DNA of 64,000 nt from Gemmatimonadota bacterium (GCA_022823365.1 JAJDXG010000045.1:94486-158485); one strand, 5' to 3'; shown: positions 27,659 to 38,425, counted from the first letter of the stretch. A program made the numbers and translations. Notes: a model not told the origin generated them from the letters alone.

Positions 27659-30600
27659 ATGAGCAGCCACCGCCGGAAGCGAGAACGCGAAGCCCATGAC
27701 CACAAGCGGGAAACAAGTGACAACCGAGAACACATGAGCGGCGGCATCCAGCGCCGGGACTTCCTGCGGGTGGTGGGCGCGTCGGGGGCCGGGGCCACCA
27801 TGTTCGGCTGCTCCACCGAGAACGTGGAGAAGCTCATCCCGTACGTGGTTCCTCCAGAGGAGATCACGCCGGGGGTCGCGACCTGGTACGCGTCCGTGTG
27901 CGGAGAATGCCCGGCCGGGTGCGGCGTCTGGGTGCGTACGCGCGAGGGTCGCGCGGTGAAGATCGAGGGCAACCCCGAGCATCCGGTCTCGGGAGGAGCG
28001 CTGTGCGCGCGCGGGCATTCGGCCCTGCAGGGCCTTTACAACCCCGATCGCCTCACGGGCCCGATGGTGCGCGACGGGGACGGCTTCGCGCCCGTCAGCT
28101 GGGAGGACGCCGAGGCGCAACTGGTCGAGCGGCTGGGCGCGGCGGGCGGAAACGTGGTGCTTGTCACCGGCAGCGACGGAGGAGCGCTCGGCCACCTCTT
28201 CGATCGGTTCACAGAGGTGACCGGCGGTACGCGCGTGGAGTACGAGGCGCTGTCGGAAGCCCCGCTGCGCGCGGCTGCGCGCATCGCTTTCGGACACGAT
28301 GTGGTTCCCGCCTACGATTTCGAAGCCGCCCGCTTCGTGCTTTCCTTCGGCGCCGATTTCCTCGAGACCTGGCTGTCGCCGACGGCGTACGGACGGGGCT
28401 TCGCGCGCACCAGCGCCATCGACCCGATGGGCTCCAAGGGACGCTTCGTCTTCGTGGCGCCCCGGCTCTCGCTCACGGGCCAGAACGCCGATGAGTGGTT
28501 CCCCATCCGCGCGGGATCGGAGGCTTCCGTCGCACTCGCCATGGCCGCGGTGATCGCGGGCGACGGGGCCAACGCAGGCCCGTACGCGGATCTGCTGGCC
28601 GGTTTCGACCTGGACGCGGCGGCGAATGCGGCGGGGCTCTCGACCGAGGAGATCGCCGATCTTGCACGGCGCTTCGTGGCCGAAGGGCCTGGGCTGGCGC
28701 TGGGTCCCGGCGTGAGCGGACAGCACCGGGGCGCCACCGGCGCCAACCTGGCGGTGCTGGTGCTCAACCACGTCGCGGGCAACATCGGCCGCTCCGTACA
28801 TCTGGCCTCGCCGGACCAGGCAGCCGCGTCCCCGTCGTACGCGTCGCTTGAAACCGCCATGGGCTCGATGCGGGCGGGCGAGGTCGCGGTTGCGCTCGTC
28901 CACGGCGCCAATCCGGCCTATTCGCTGCCGCCCGCCGCAGGCTTCGCGGAGGCGTTCGGGGCGGTGCCGTTCAAGGTGTCCTTCGCGTCGGCGCTCGACG
29001 AGACCGCGCACCTCGCCGACCTCGTGCTGCCCGACACTCACCCGCTCGAGTCCTGGGGAGACTCGCACCCCCGCCCGGGCGTGCACGCGCTCCGGCAGCC
29101 GGTCATGAGGCCGGTTCCGCTGTTCGATGCCCGGGCCACCGGAGACGTGCTGCTCTCCGCGGCGAACGCCCTCGGCCAGAACCTGGGCGTCGGCGACTTC
29201 CAGGGGTATGTGCGCGCCCGCTGGCAGGAGATGGGGCTCGCGGAAGACGACGACTTCGACGGCTTCTGGCGCGAGGCCCTGCGCCGGGGCGTGGTCTTGT
29301 CGGAGACCGGCGAGGAAGCGGATGCCGCGGAGCTGCTCGCCCCGGATCCCGCGGTCGGGTTCGACGTGCCCTCCCTGGACGGAGACCAGGACGGACTGGC
29401 GCTGGTCGTGTACCCGTCCTCCCGCTTCGGGGACGGACGCCAGGCCAACCGCTCGTGGATGCAGGAGCTCCCCGACCCGGTCAGCAAAATCACCTGGCAT
29501 TCGTGGCTGGAGCTGCACCCCGCCACGGCCGGGCGACACGGGCTCCGCGAAGGCGATGTCGTGCGCGTGAGTTCGCCGCACGGCCAGGTGGAACTGCCGG
29601 TATGGCCCTACGCGGGCGTGCGCGAGGATGTCGCCGCCATCGCCATGGGCAGCGGACACACGGGCTACGGCCGCTTCGCCGACGGCAACGGCGTGAACCC
29701 CATGGCGCTGCTCCCGGCCGAGTCCGAGGAGCGTTCCGGGGGGATGGTCCATCTCGCCACCCGGGTTGCGCTCGAAGCGACCGGGGAGTGGCGCAAGCTC
29801 GCGAGCATACACGGTTCGGGACATACCCAGGAAGACCGCAATATCGCGCCCGCGGTCGCGCTCGCCGATGTCGGCCACGCCGAAGAGGAACACGACGAGC
29901 ACGCGCTCTACGAACTGCAGGAAGTCGGGGGATTCATCCCCGTTCCCGCGGATGGGGAGCCCGGCGATTTCCCGCTTCCGGGAGCCCGCCATGGCGAATA
30001 CGACCCGGAGACCACTCCGCGCTGGGCCATGGCCATCGACCTGGACAAGTGCACCGGGTGCAGCGCCTGCGTCACCGCCTGCCAGGCCGAGAACAACGTG
30101 CCCGTGGTCGGTGAGCAGGAGCTCCTCATGGGCCGCGACATCCAGTGGATGCGCATCGAGAACTACTTCGAGACGGTGGACGCGTCGCACGCGGGCCCGG
30201 TGGACGTGCGCTTCACGCCCATGCTCTGCCAGCACTGCGGCAACGCTCCCTGCGAGCCGGTGTGCCCGGTGTTCGCGGCCTACCACACGCCCGACGGACT
30301 GAACGCGCAGGTCTACAACCGCTGCGTCGGCACCCGCTACTGCGCCAACAACTGCCCCTACAAGGTCCGTGTCTTCAACTGGTACGAGTACTCGGACGTC
30401 CCCGAGCCCCTGAACTGGCAATACAACCCCGACGTCACCGTGCGGGGCGAAGGGGTCATGGAGAAATGCACCTTCTGCGTCCAGCGGATCCGCGACGTGG
30501 AGAACCGGGCGGTGCTGGAGGGACGCGCGATCCCCGACGGGGAAGTGGTGACGGCGTGCCAGCAGAGCTGTCCGGCCGAGGCCATTGTTTTCGGCAACAT

Positions 30601-30742
30601 CCGGGATCCCAACTCGCGCGTGGCCCAGGTCACCGCGGGCGAGCGCTCGTACCGGGTGCTCGACGACCTGATCAACACCCAGCCGGCGGTCACCTATCAG
30701 CGGAAGGTGACGTTCCACGAACCGGCGGCGGCGGGACACTAG
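27659..30742 (+). CDS. actB: Alternative complex III subunit ActB, iron-sulfur/molybdopterin-oxidoreductase-like
   Basis: This subunit of about 1027 residues fuses a molybdopterin-oxidoreductase-like domain (beginning WYASVCGECPAGCGVWVRTR) with a C-terminal ferredoxin-like domain. It has a Tat-type signal, QRRDFLRVVGASGAGATMFG, with a Cys (FGC) right after it. The C-terminal part holds the cysteine groups CTGCSACVTAC, CQHCGNAPCEPVCP, CVGTRYCANNCPY, CTFC and CQQSCP for one [3Fe-4S] and three [4Fe-4S] clusters as in ActB. Known ActB proteins lack molybdenum. ATG 27659 is given; ATG 27734 (MSGGIQRRDF) puts the Tat motif at the true N-terminus and is a good alternative. Confidence 0.93.
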   Translation: MSSHRRKREREAHDHKRETSDNREHMSGGIQRRDFLRVVGASGAGATMFGCSTENVEKLIPYVVPPEEITPGVATWYASVCGECPAGCGVWVRTREGRAVKIEGNPEHPVSGGALCARGHSALQGLYNPDRLTGPMVRDGDGFAPVSWEDAEAQLVERLGAAGGNVVLVTGSDGGALGHLFDRFTEVTGGTRVEYEALSEAPLRAAARIAFGHDVVPAYDFEAARFVLSFGADFLETWLSPTAYGRGFARTSAIDPMGSKGRFVFVAPRLSLTGQNADEWFPIRAGSEASVALAMAAVIAGDGANAGPYADLLAGFDLDAAANAAGLSTEEIADLARRFVAEGPGLALGPGVSGQHRGATGANLAVLVLNHVAGNIGRSVHLASPDQAAASPSYASLETAMGSMRAGEVAVALVHGANPAYSLPPAAGFAEAFGAVPFKVSFASALDETAHLADLVLPDTHPLESWGDSHPRPGVHALRQPVMRPVPLFDARATGDVLLSAANALGQNLGVGDFQGYVRARWQEMGLAEDDDFDGFWREALRRGVVLSETGEEADAAELLAPDPAVGFDVPSLDGDQDGLALVVYPSSRFGDGRQANRSWMQELPDPVSKITWHSWLELHPATAGRHGLREGDVVRVSSPHGQVELPVWPYAGVREDVAAIAMGSGHTGYGRFADGNGVNPMALLPAESEERSGGMVHLATRVALEATGEWRKLASIHGSGHTQEDRNIAPAVALADVGHAEEEHDEHALYELQEVGGFIPVPADGEPGDFPLPGARHGEYDPETTPRWAMAIDLDKCTGCSACVTACQAENNVPVVGEQELLMGRDIQWMRIENYFETVDASHAGPVDVRFTPMLCQHCGNAPCEPVCPVFAAYHTPDGLNAQVYNRCVGTRYCANNCPYKVRVFNWYEYSDVPEPLNWQYNPDVTVRGEGVMEKCTFCVQRIRDVENRAVLEGRAIPDGEVVTACQQSCPAEAIVFGNIRDPNSRVAQVTAGERSYRVLDDLINTQPAVTYQRKVTFHEPAAAGH

Positions 30743-30794
30743 AAGCAGGGCGCCCTCCGGCCCGCTGGCCGGCGAACACGCGCCCAGGAGAAGG

Positions 30795-32167
<1,373 letters not shown>

Positions 32168-32171
<4 letters not shown>

Positions 32172-32692
32172 GCGCGCACGCCGGCCTGCTGGCCTCGTTC
32201 GACTACCTCGACGGGGCAGTGGACGCCGTGAAGGCGCTGCGCAAGTCGGGGTTCCGCGAGATCGTCGCCTATTCCCCGCTCCCGGAGCATCATCTGGAGG
32301 AGGCCCTGGGGTACGACCAGAGCCCGGTGCGCGTCTTCGCGCTGGTAGGGGGCCTGACCGGCGCCGCGACCGGGTTTGCGTTCACGACCTGGACGTCGAT
32401 GGACTGGCCGCTGGTGACGGGCGGCAAGCCCATCGTGTCGATCCCCGCGTACTTCATCATCGCCTTCGAACTGGCGGTACTGTTCGGGGCTCTCGCCACC
32501 GTCATCGGCGTCTTCATCAACGCGAAGCTGCCCCGCCTGCGCCCGCCGGTTGTCTACGATCCCGGGTTCAGCGGCGGACGCTTCGGGGTGCACGTGAGCG
32601 CCCCAGCGGACCGCATCGACGAAGCCCGCCGAATCCTCACCGGAAGCGATCCGGCCGAACTCACCGAAGAACCCGCCCCGTCCCATGGCTGA
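32168..32692 (+). CDS. actD: Alternative complex III subunit ActD (DUF3341)
   Basis: This 174-residue membrane protein has an N-terminal soluble alpha/beta domain (LLASFDYLDGAVDAVKALRK) and two membrane helices (ALVGGLTGAATGFAFTTW and YFIIAFELAVLFGALATVIG), the DUF3341 arrangement of ActD. It is overlapped by actC upstream (ATGA) and by eight bases with actE downstream. Confidence 0.92.
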
Positions 32693-33320
32693 CCGACCTC
32701 GCTCGCGCACCCCCGTCCGCTTCGTCGCGGTGGCCCTGCTGGCCGGGCTCGTGAGCGCGTGCTCGCCCTTCGACGACCTCATGGTCGCGATCTTCGGGCG
32801 CAGCATGCGCGACCAGCGGTCGTTCGATCCCTACGAGAACACGCTGCTGCCGCCGGAGGGCTCGGTGCCGTTTTCCGCGGGCAACTTCTCGGCCGGCCCG
32901 GACCAGGTCTCTCTGGGCCAGCCGGACCCGTCGGCCGAGATGCCGCCGTTCTTCACGGCGACGGAAGTCCTTACGCAGGCTCCGGTGGTGATGGAGATGG
33001 TCAACCCGGTCGAGGCCACCGCCGAGTCTCTGGCGCGCGGCGAGAGACTCTACAACCGCTTCTGCACTCCGTGTCACAGCGCGGACGGGGTGGGCGCAAA
33101 CGCCGCCCTCGCCCCGCTGCATCCCATGGTCCCCCTGTTCAACCTCTCGAGCGCGGCCACGGCGATCCGCCCCGATGGCTACATGTACGGCGTCATTCGC
33201 GTGGGACGTGGACTGATGCCCGCCTACGGGCACCAGATCCCGCACTACGACCGCTGGCACATGGTCAACTACATCCGCCAGATGCAGGAGCAGGCGGGCA
33301 ACCCGGCTCCGGGGGAGTAG
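32685..33320 (+). CDS. actE: Alternative complex III subunit ActE, monohaem cytochrome c lipoprotein
   Basis: This 211-residue lipoprotein has a signal peptide with lipobox LVSAC (Cys26) and a single haem site CTPCH at 127-131. A distal Met is probable at 178 (RGLMPAYGHQIP). It is the monohaem cytochrome of alternative complex III and would hand electrons to a soluble cytochrome c or directly to an oxidase. The start overlaps actD by eight bases. Confidence 0.93.
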   Translation: MADRPRSRTPVRFVAVALLAGLVSACSPFDDLMVAIFGRSMRDQRSFDPYENTLLPPEGSVPFSAGNFSAGPDQVSLGQPDPSAEMPPFFTATEVLTQAPVVMEMVNPVEATAESLARGERLYNRFCTPCHSADGVGANAALAPLHPMVPLFNLSSAATAIRPDGYMYGVIRVGRGLMPAYGHQIPHYDRWHMVNYIRQMQEQAGNPAPGE

Positions 33321-33324
33321 CGGC

Positions 33325-34623
33325 ATGGCCCACATCCACGTCCCGGCCGACATCCCGGTTCGCCACCTGGAGCGCTCGCGGGGCTTCTCGATGTTCTGCG
33401 GGGCCCTTTTCCTGGTCGGCGTGGTCTCGCTTTTCGCGTTGCGTGCCGCCGATCCCGCGCGCGCCGAGCAGGCCTATTCCGCCAACTGGCTCTTCTTCTT
33501 CGCCGTCGCCGAGGGCGCGATGCTCCTGTGCGCGGTGACCACCATAGTGAAGGCCAAGTGGAACTGGTCGGTGCGCCGCGTGAGCCTCGCCTTCGCCGCC
33601 TACCTGCCGATCGCGTTCATCCTCTTCCTGCCCATGCTGGGTCTCCGGGAGTCGTACTTCCCCTGGATCGAGGCAATGGAGAGCGATCCCATCGTGCAGG
33701 CGAAGGCCGCGTATCTGAACATCCCGTTCCTGATCGCGCGCAACGTGGCCGGGCTGCTGCTGCTGATCGGGCTGAGCCTGTACCTGGCGTATCAGGCGCT
33801 CCGTCCGGACATGGGGCTGGTCGAGCGCGGCGGTGATGCGGGCCGGGAGCGCTGGCGTGCGAGCCTTACGTCGGACTGGATGGGGCAGGAAGCCGAGGAA
33901 GCCGCGAGCGCCCGCCGCATGGGCCGCGTGGCCCCCGCCTTCATCCTGGTCTACGCCGCCGTGATGAGCATGGTGGTCTACGACTTCGCCATGTCGCTCG
34001 AACCCCACTGGTTCTCCACCATCTTCGGCGCCTGGTACTTCATGGGCGGCTTCTGGGGAGGCATCGCCTCCACCGCCCTGATCGTCGTGTTCCTGAAGCG
34101 CCGGCACGCGGATCTGAATCGGCTGATGGGCATCCAGCAGATGCACGACCTGGGCAAGCTGACCTTCGCCTTCTGCGTGTTCTGGACCTACATCGTCTTC
34201 GCCCAGTACATCGTCATCTGGTACGGCAAGCTGCCGTGGGAGCAGGCGTGGATCGTCCACCGGACCGGCGAGACCTGGGGAGCGTTTTCGCTCGCCCTGG
34301 TATTGATGTGCTTCGTGATTCCCTTCGCGGGACTCATCGGGCGCCGGCCCAAGATGAACCCCGTGATCCTCGCCAGCTTCGTCTGCGTCATCCTGGCGGG
34401 ACTCTGGCTGGAGCACCACTTGCTGATCGCGCCCTCGCTGCGCCTGGATGGACCGACGATCGGCGCATGGGAGGCGCTGGTGACGCTGGTCTTCCTGGGC
34501 CCGCTGCTCTGGAGCCTGCGCTGGTTCCTGAGCACCTTTCCGGTGGTGCAGGTATGGCAGCCGCCGGAACAGCTGGAGATGGTGGATCTGGAAGTGACGC
34601 GGGAGGAAGTGGGGGTCCGTTAG
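33325..34623 (+). CDS. actF: Alternative complex III subunit ActF, quinone-binding membrane subunit 2
   Basis: This 432-residue integral membrane protein with about ten helices belongs to the second NrfD-like subunit family of the complex. Landmarks are MVVYDFAMSLEPHWFSTIFG, MGGFWGGIAST and QYIVIWYGKLPWE, typical of ActF. It begins four bases after the actE stop and is the last gene of the operon. No caa3 oxidase or extra copper-chaperone genes follow, unlike in many act operons. Confidence 0.93.
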   Translation: MAHIHVPADIPVRHLERSRGFSMFCGALFLVGVVSLFALRAADPARAEQAYSANWLFFFAVAEGAMLLCAVTTIVKAKWNWSVRRVSLAFAAYLPIAFILFLPMLGLRESYFPWIEAMESDPIVQAKAAYLNIPFLIARNVAGLLLLIGLSLYLAYQALRPDMGLVERGGDAGRERWRASLTSDWMGQEAEEAASARRMGRVAPAFILVYAAVMSMVVYDFAMSLEPHWFSTIFGAWYFMGGFWGGIASTALIVVFLKRRHADLNRLMGIQQMHDLGKLTFAFCVFWTYIVFAQYIVIWYGKLPWEQAWIVHRTGETWGAFSLALVLMCFVIPFAGLIGRRPKMNPVILASFVCVILAGLWLEHHLLIAPSLRLDGPTIGAWEALVTLVFLGPLLWSLRWFLSTFPVVQVWQPPEQLEMVDLEVTREEVGVR

Positions 34624-34848
34624 GCGCTCCGGGCAGCGGTTGATCGACGCGGTTGAGGAGCGGGTCGGATGAAGATGTTGGGATGGAGGAACCCCTATCC
34701 GACTTGATTTCGGGCGTTTTCATGACCGGCCTTCAGCACGGCGTTCGCGGCTGACCGTGAGCATGAGTTGGGCCACATCATGGACACCTTCCTCGGAGAA
34801 GTCGTCGAATCCGCAGAGACGATCCGAAGCGGCAACGGAGGCTGACCC
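34624..34848. other. Intergenic region after actF, no convincing gene
   Basis: 225 bases of lower GC than the act genes. One 43-codon open stretch (34720-34848, plus strand) contains REHELGHIMDTFL but lacks any start codon after the TGA at 34717-34719; it could be a decayed gene end or chance. No terminator with a T run is visible. Confidence 0.3.
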
Positions 34849-35412
34849 ATGAGCGAGAAACACGATATCGGGCGTGCACTGTGGCTGCCGATGGCGTTGC
34901 TGCTTGCGAGCGTGCTGGCGATGGCTGGCTGCGGCGACATTGCCCACCCGAGTTCCGACCCCGAGCGCGGAATCGTGTACGGCCTCGTCACCAATGCCGA
35001 CGGGCTTCTGGATGGCGACGTGGAAATCTCTTTGCGTACCCAATTCGTAGGCTGTGGAACGCCCCCCTCAGACCCTGAGCCCGGACGGGCCGTTCTCGGT
35101 GTGCAGTCGTGCCTTGTATTGACCATTTTTCCGAACCCAAACGACATTACCAATGAAGGTGGATCTTGGCGCGCCAACGTGAATTTCGCCCATTTCAGTT
35201 TTCCCGGCGGCGTGAACCCGGAGCCCAAGACATACCATATCGGCTGCATTAGCAAAGAGGTCTACAAGCGGCCCCCAACCGAGTGCTCAGGTGCCTGCGA
35301 TTACCGGAAGTTCCTCATCGCCGACAGTGTGACGCTTCGGGCCGGCGACGTGCTGCGGAAGGATATCCAGTGCGACCCGACCGCCCCATACTTCCATCAT
35401 TCCCCATCCTGA
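34849..35412 (+). CDS. Hypothetical exported lipoprotein
   Basis: This 187-residue protein has a signal peptide and lipobox LAMAGC (residues about 23-28). The mature part has a short beta-strand motif GIVYGLVTNADGLLDGDVEI that resembles carboxypeptidase-regulatory-like beta-sandwich starts, and eight cysteines, which suggests disulfides. No family recognised. Its base composition is clearly more AT-rich than the flanking genes (for instance around 35041-35240), suggesting relatively recent acquisition. Start ATG with GGAGG ten bases upstream. Confidence 0.65.
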   Translation: MSEKHDIGRALWLPMALLLASVLAMAGCGDIAHPSSDPERGIVYGLVTNADGLLDGDVEISLRTQFVGCGTPPSDPEPGRAVLGVQSCLVLTIFPNPNDITNEGGSWRANVNFAHFSFPGGVNPEPKTYHIGCISKEVYKRPPTECSGACDYRKFLIADSVTLRAGDVLRKDIQCDPTAPYFHHSPS

Positions 35413-35485
35413 CGACTCATGGCCATCCGGGGGGCTGGCCACCCCGCCGGGCGGACAATCCTCGCGTATGCCGGTGTCTCGCGTC

Positions 35486-36301
35486 TTACCAGCGGCCCGG
35501 GTGAATTCTTCCGGCCAGCAGTTCAAGGACGCGTGGGTGCAGGGCCGGATTGCTGGAAACCCCCGAACCCCCGTGGATCGTGGGTTCGCCCGAAACGTCC
35601 GTGAAGCACCCGCCCGCCTCCGTGACGATCGTCAGCAGGGGCGCCGCATCCCAGGAGGCGAGCACCGGGTCCACCATGACCTGCGCCCGGCCCGTGGCGA
35701 CCAGCACGTGGCCGTAGCAGTCGCCCCAGCTGCGGGTCATGCGTGCGGCGGCGGCCAGGGCCCGCCAGCCCGCTTCGCCGGCGTGACCGTGAAAGGCTGC
35801 CTCGTCGGTGGTGAGGACGAGGCTCCGGTCCAGCCGGCTCTCGCTGGAGACCGAGCAGGGCTCGCCGTTCCAGCGGGCTCCCAGGCCCTTGGCGGCCGTC
35901 ACCGTTTCACCGAGCGCCGGGAGGTGGACGACCCCGACCACGGGCTGCCCCTCCACCTCGATACCGATGAGGACGCCCCACAGCGGCACCCCGCGAACAA
36001 ACGACTTCGTGCCGTCGATGGGATCGAGAATCCAGCGCACCGGAGCTCCGGGCAGCACTTCGCCGTGCTCCTCGCCGACGATGCCGTGATCCGGGAAGCG
36101 CCGCCGGATCTCCGCGCGCAGCAGGCTCTCGGCTTCCCGGTCCGCGATGGTGACCGGCGTGTCATCGGCCTTGGTCTCGACCTCGACCTCGATCCGGGCG
36201 CCGAAGTACCCGAGCGCGACCTCTCCGGCGGCGCGCGCGAGTTCCTCGGCCGTGCGTGCCAGGTCATCGAGTTCGATGGGGGTCGGAGGGGCTGCGTTCA
36301 T
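35486..36301 (-). CDS. hisN: Inositol monophosphatase-family phosphatase, probably histidinol-phosphatase
   Basis: This 271-residue Mg-dependent phosphatase has the family metal-binding motifs GEEHGE (76-81), LDPIDGTKSF (92-101) and SWDAAPLLTIVTEAGG near the C-terminus. The form DPIDGTKSFVRGVPLWG is typical of the HisN type (histidinol-phosphate phosphatase of the IMPase family) rather than SuhB, but substrate cannot be fixed from sequence. The start ATG lies inside the end of the diguanylate cyclase gene (38-base overlap). Confidence 0.85.
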   Translation of the reverse strand: MNAAPPTPIELDDLARTAEELARAAGEVALGYFGARIEVEVETKADDTPVTIADREAESLLRAEIRRRFPDHGIVGEEHGEVLPGAPVRWILDPIDGTKSFVRGVPLWGVLIGIEVEGQPVVGVVHLPALGETVTAAKGLGARWNGEPCSVSSESRLDRSLVLTTDEAAFHGHAGEAGWRALAAAARMTRSWGDCYGHVLVATGRAQVMVDPVLASWDAAPLLTIVTEAGGCFTDVSGEPTIHGGSGVSSNPALHPRVLELLAGRIHPGRW

Positions 36302-37217
36302 GGCGGAGGTCGGAGGGGGCGCGGCGGGGAGTCGGTGCTCCGCGGAGGGCGGGGAAGCCGGCGCACGCCGAGGATTCGCGCCCAAAGGTACCGAAAGCCC
36401 CGGTCCGCCGGGAGCGGACGGCCGCGCGACGACGATGGAGATCCCGGTCCGCTGCTGCCAGGGCGTCCTGCCAGCGGCACAGGACGGCGAGACCGAAGCT
36501 GACCGTAACGCCGTGCGGGGAGAGCAATGGATGCCGCGCGACCGCCCGTGCGATGCGGTCCGCAACCGCGCGAACCCGGCTGGCCGTCATATCCGCGAAG
36601 ATGACGACGAACTCGTCGCCGCCCAGCCGAGCTGCAAATGGCGAACCAGGCATGGAATCCGAACGACCGCGCGGGCGGCGGCCCGATTCCGGCCGGGAGA
36701 GAAATCTGCGCGATTGATGCGTCGAGACGTTGGCCGAGGCCCTCGAGAACACGGTGGCCACCGCGGCCAGCACCCGGTCGCCTTCAGGGTATCCATATCG
36801 GTCGTTGAAGCGCTTGAAGTCGTCCACGTCGAAGAGAGCCAGCGAGAACGGGCGAAGGCGAGAACCGGTTTGGTGGGAAGCCGCGAGGACACCGCGGGCC
36901 AGGACCCGATCCAGATAGCGGTCCAGGTGGCGGCGATTCGGAAGACCGGTCAGTGGATCGGTCAGCGCCAGGCGCCGATTGACTTCCGCGATCCGCTCCA
37001 TCCGGCGCAGCCTCAGCTCCAACTCTCGAACGTAGCGGGCGTCGAGACGGCAGTGGGTGCCGGGGCTCGGCCTTCGCCTCCGGCGGGGGACCCGGGCCGA
37101 TTCCCGCTTCGAGCGTCCGTCCGAATACGCCTCGGGCCCGGAGGGATGTGCCAAGAGCGTGATCCCGCGCGGAGTGTGGACGGACGGGCGACCCATGAGG
37201 CTATCGCAACGCCCCAT
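36264..37217 (-). CDS. GGDEF-domain diguanylate cyclase
   Basis: This protein of about 317 residues would make cyclic di-GMP from two GTP. Seen: TDPLTGLPNRRHLDRYLDRV, LALFDVDDFKRFNDRYGYPE and the intact active site GGDEF (199-203). Between the second helix and GGDEF lies an Arg/Ser-rich insert of about 25 residues, and there is no RxxD inhibitory site upstream of GGDEF, so product feedback is unlikely. The N-terminal 90 residues are basic and show no sensor domain or membrane helix. ATG 37217 is chosen; ATG 37196 is equally possible, and neither has a clear ribosome site. Confidence 0.8.
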   Translation of the reverse strand: MGRCDSLMGRPSVHTPRGITLLAHPSGPEAYSDGRSKRESARVPRRRRRPSPGTHCRLDARYVRELELRLRRMERIAEVNRRLALTDPLTGLPNRRHLDRYLDRVLARGVLAASHQTGSRLRPFSLALFDVDDFKRFNDRYGYPEGDRVLAAVATVFSRASANVSTHQSRRFLSRPESGRRPRGRSDSMPGSPFAARLGGDEFVVIFADMTASRVRAVADRIARAVARHPLLSPHGVTVSFGLAVLCRWQDALAAADRDLHRRRAAVRSRRTGAFGTFGRESSACAGFPALRGAPTPRRAPSDLRHERSPSDPHRTR

Positions 37218-37272
37218 GAGCAGGAATGGAAGATCGGGACCGATCGAGTCCCGGTTTTCGCGTCGGTGCGCG

Positions 37273-38145
37273 TCAGTCGGCGCGCTCCGGCGGAGCCGCG
37301 GCGGCCGGCCCGGTCTCGACGGATTCGGCCTCGTCGCCAGATTCGGCCTCGTCGATGGATTCGGCTCCGTCGCGCCTGCCCGCCAATCCCTCCGCACGCT
37401 CCGCGTAGCGCCTGATCTCGTACCCGACGGCCCGCAGGATCCCCGCTTCCTGGGTGTCCGGCTCGGCGCGCGCGATGATCGTGCGCAGCGTGCGCATCAC
37501 GCCTTCGGGCGCGCGGCGGGTGAAGAAGTCGATGCGGTCGAGGCCGCGCTCGAGGACCGCGTAGGTCTCTTCCAGTTCGGCGCTGGTGGCGGGTTCGGTC
37601 GCGCGCCGCCCCCGGGGCAGCTCCGCCGCGTCGTGCGCCGCCAGGAAGATCTCGTAGGCCAGGATCAGCACCGCCTGCGCCAGGTTGAGGCTCTTGTACT
37701 CGGGGAGGGTGGGGACGATGGCCACCCGGTTGCACAGGTCGAGCGCCTGGTTGGAGAGCCCCCGGTCCTCGCGGCCGAAGAGCACCGCCACGGTGCCCCG
37801 GGAGGTGCGCTCCACCACCTGGGCCGCCAGCTCCCGCGGCCGCCCGTAGTTGCGGTGGGCGGTGCGGGCGCGCGCGGTGGTGCCGAGCACGAAGGTGGTG
37901 TCGGCCAGGGCGTCGGCCAGGGTGTCGTGGATCTCGGCGCGCTCGACCAGATGGTCGCTGCGGTGGGCGATCCCGGTGATGCGCCAGGCATCGAACTCGG
38001 CGGGACGAACCAGGCGCAGCCGGTCGAGCCCCATGTTCATCATCGCCCGCACCGTGCCCGCGATGTTGACCAGGTTCTGCGGCTCGTGCAGCACGACCAC
38101 CACATTGGAGAGCGGAGAAGCCTCCGCGGGCACATCTCCCGGCAT
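37273..38145 (-). CDS. trmJ: TrmJ-like tRNA 2'-O-methyltransferase (SpoU/TrmH family)
   Basis: This 290-residue SAM-dependent RNA methyltransferase has a SPOUT knot. Motif 1 is LHEPQNLVNIAGTVRAMMNM; motifs 2 and 3 are VAVLFGREDRGLSNQALDLC and VPTLPEYKSLNLAQAVLILA. These fit TrmJ, which methylates position 32 of tRNAs. The C-terminal tail after residue 260 is an acidic repeat (DEAES, three times) encoded by an 18-bp tandem repeat. It lies 46 bases downstream of tatA and upstream of the diguanylate cyclase on the same strand. Confidence 0.88.
   Translation of the reverse strand: MPGDVPAEASPLSNVVVVLHEPQNLVNIAGTVRAMMNMGLDRLRLVRPAEFDAWRITGIAHRSDHLVERAEIHDTLADALADTTFVLGTTARARTAHRNYGRPRELAAQVVERTSRGTVAVLFGREDRGLSNQALDLCNRVAIVPTLPEYKSLNLAQAVLILAYEIFLAAHDAAELPRGRRATEPATSAELEETYAVLERGLDRIDFFTRRAPEGVMRTLRTIIARAEPDTQEAGILRAVGYEIRRYAERAEGLAGRRDGAESIDEAESGDEAESVETGPAAAAPPERAD
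37322..37375. repeat. 18-bp tandem repeat, three copies, inside trmJ
   Basis: The unit GATTCGGCCTCGTCGNNN repeats at 37322, 37340 and 37358 with exact 18-base spacing; the third copy has two changes. It encodes a hexapeptide of the type DEAES-x in the TrmJ tail, so copy-number change would keep the frame. Confidence 0.8.
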
Positions 38146-38191
38146 GGGGCGGGTCAGCGTTCGCGGAGGAATCCGCGAGAATCCGCGGGCG

Positions 38192-38425
38192 TCAGGACTC
38201 GGGAGCTACCTCTTCCTCGGGCGCCTCGGGAAGCTGGGGCAGCTCATCCGCCTGGCCCTCCTTCAGGCCGCGCTTGAAGTTCTTGATGCCCGTGCCCACT
38301 CCGCGGGCGAACTCGGGAATCTTGCGGCCGCCGAAGAAGAGGACCAGGAGGCCCAGCGCCAGAAGGATCTCGTTGAATCCCAGCAGCAGGGGCAGCGCCA
38401 CAAAGACCAGGTCTGGACCGAACAT
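38192..38425 (-). CDS. tatA: Sec-independent translocase subunit TatA
   Basis: This 77-residue protein has one N-terminal membrane helix (LLGFNEILLALGLLVLFFGG), the FGGRKIPEFARGVG hinge and amphipathic helix, and an acidic C-terminus, the TatA/E layout. It forms the pore of twin-arginine export of folded proteins. The Tat-type signal on ActB, encoded in this window, is a likely client. tatC is not present here. It precedes trmJ on the minus strand and is divergent from mcrB. Confidence 0.92.
   Translation of the reverse strand: MFGPDLVFVALPLLLGFNEILLALGLLVLFFGGRKIPEFARGVGTGIKNFKRGLKEGQADELPQLPEAPEEEVAPES

Noticed and set aside
26419-27972. Upstream continuation of the GWxTD reading frame
   Set aside because: The sequence is low-complexity, overlaps actA on the other strand and the 97-residue gene, and the signal peptide fits a start near 26409-26418.
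34720-34848. Stretch containing HELGH (HExxH-like) before the lipoprotein gene
   Set aside because: No start codon follows the preceding TGA, only 43 codons are open, and the context does not match a known peptidase; chance or a remnant cannot be told apart.
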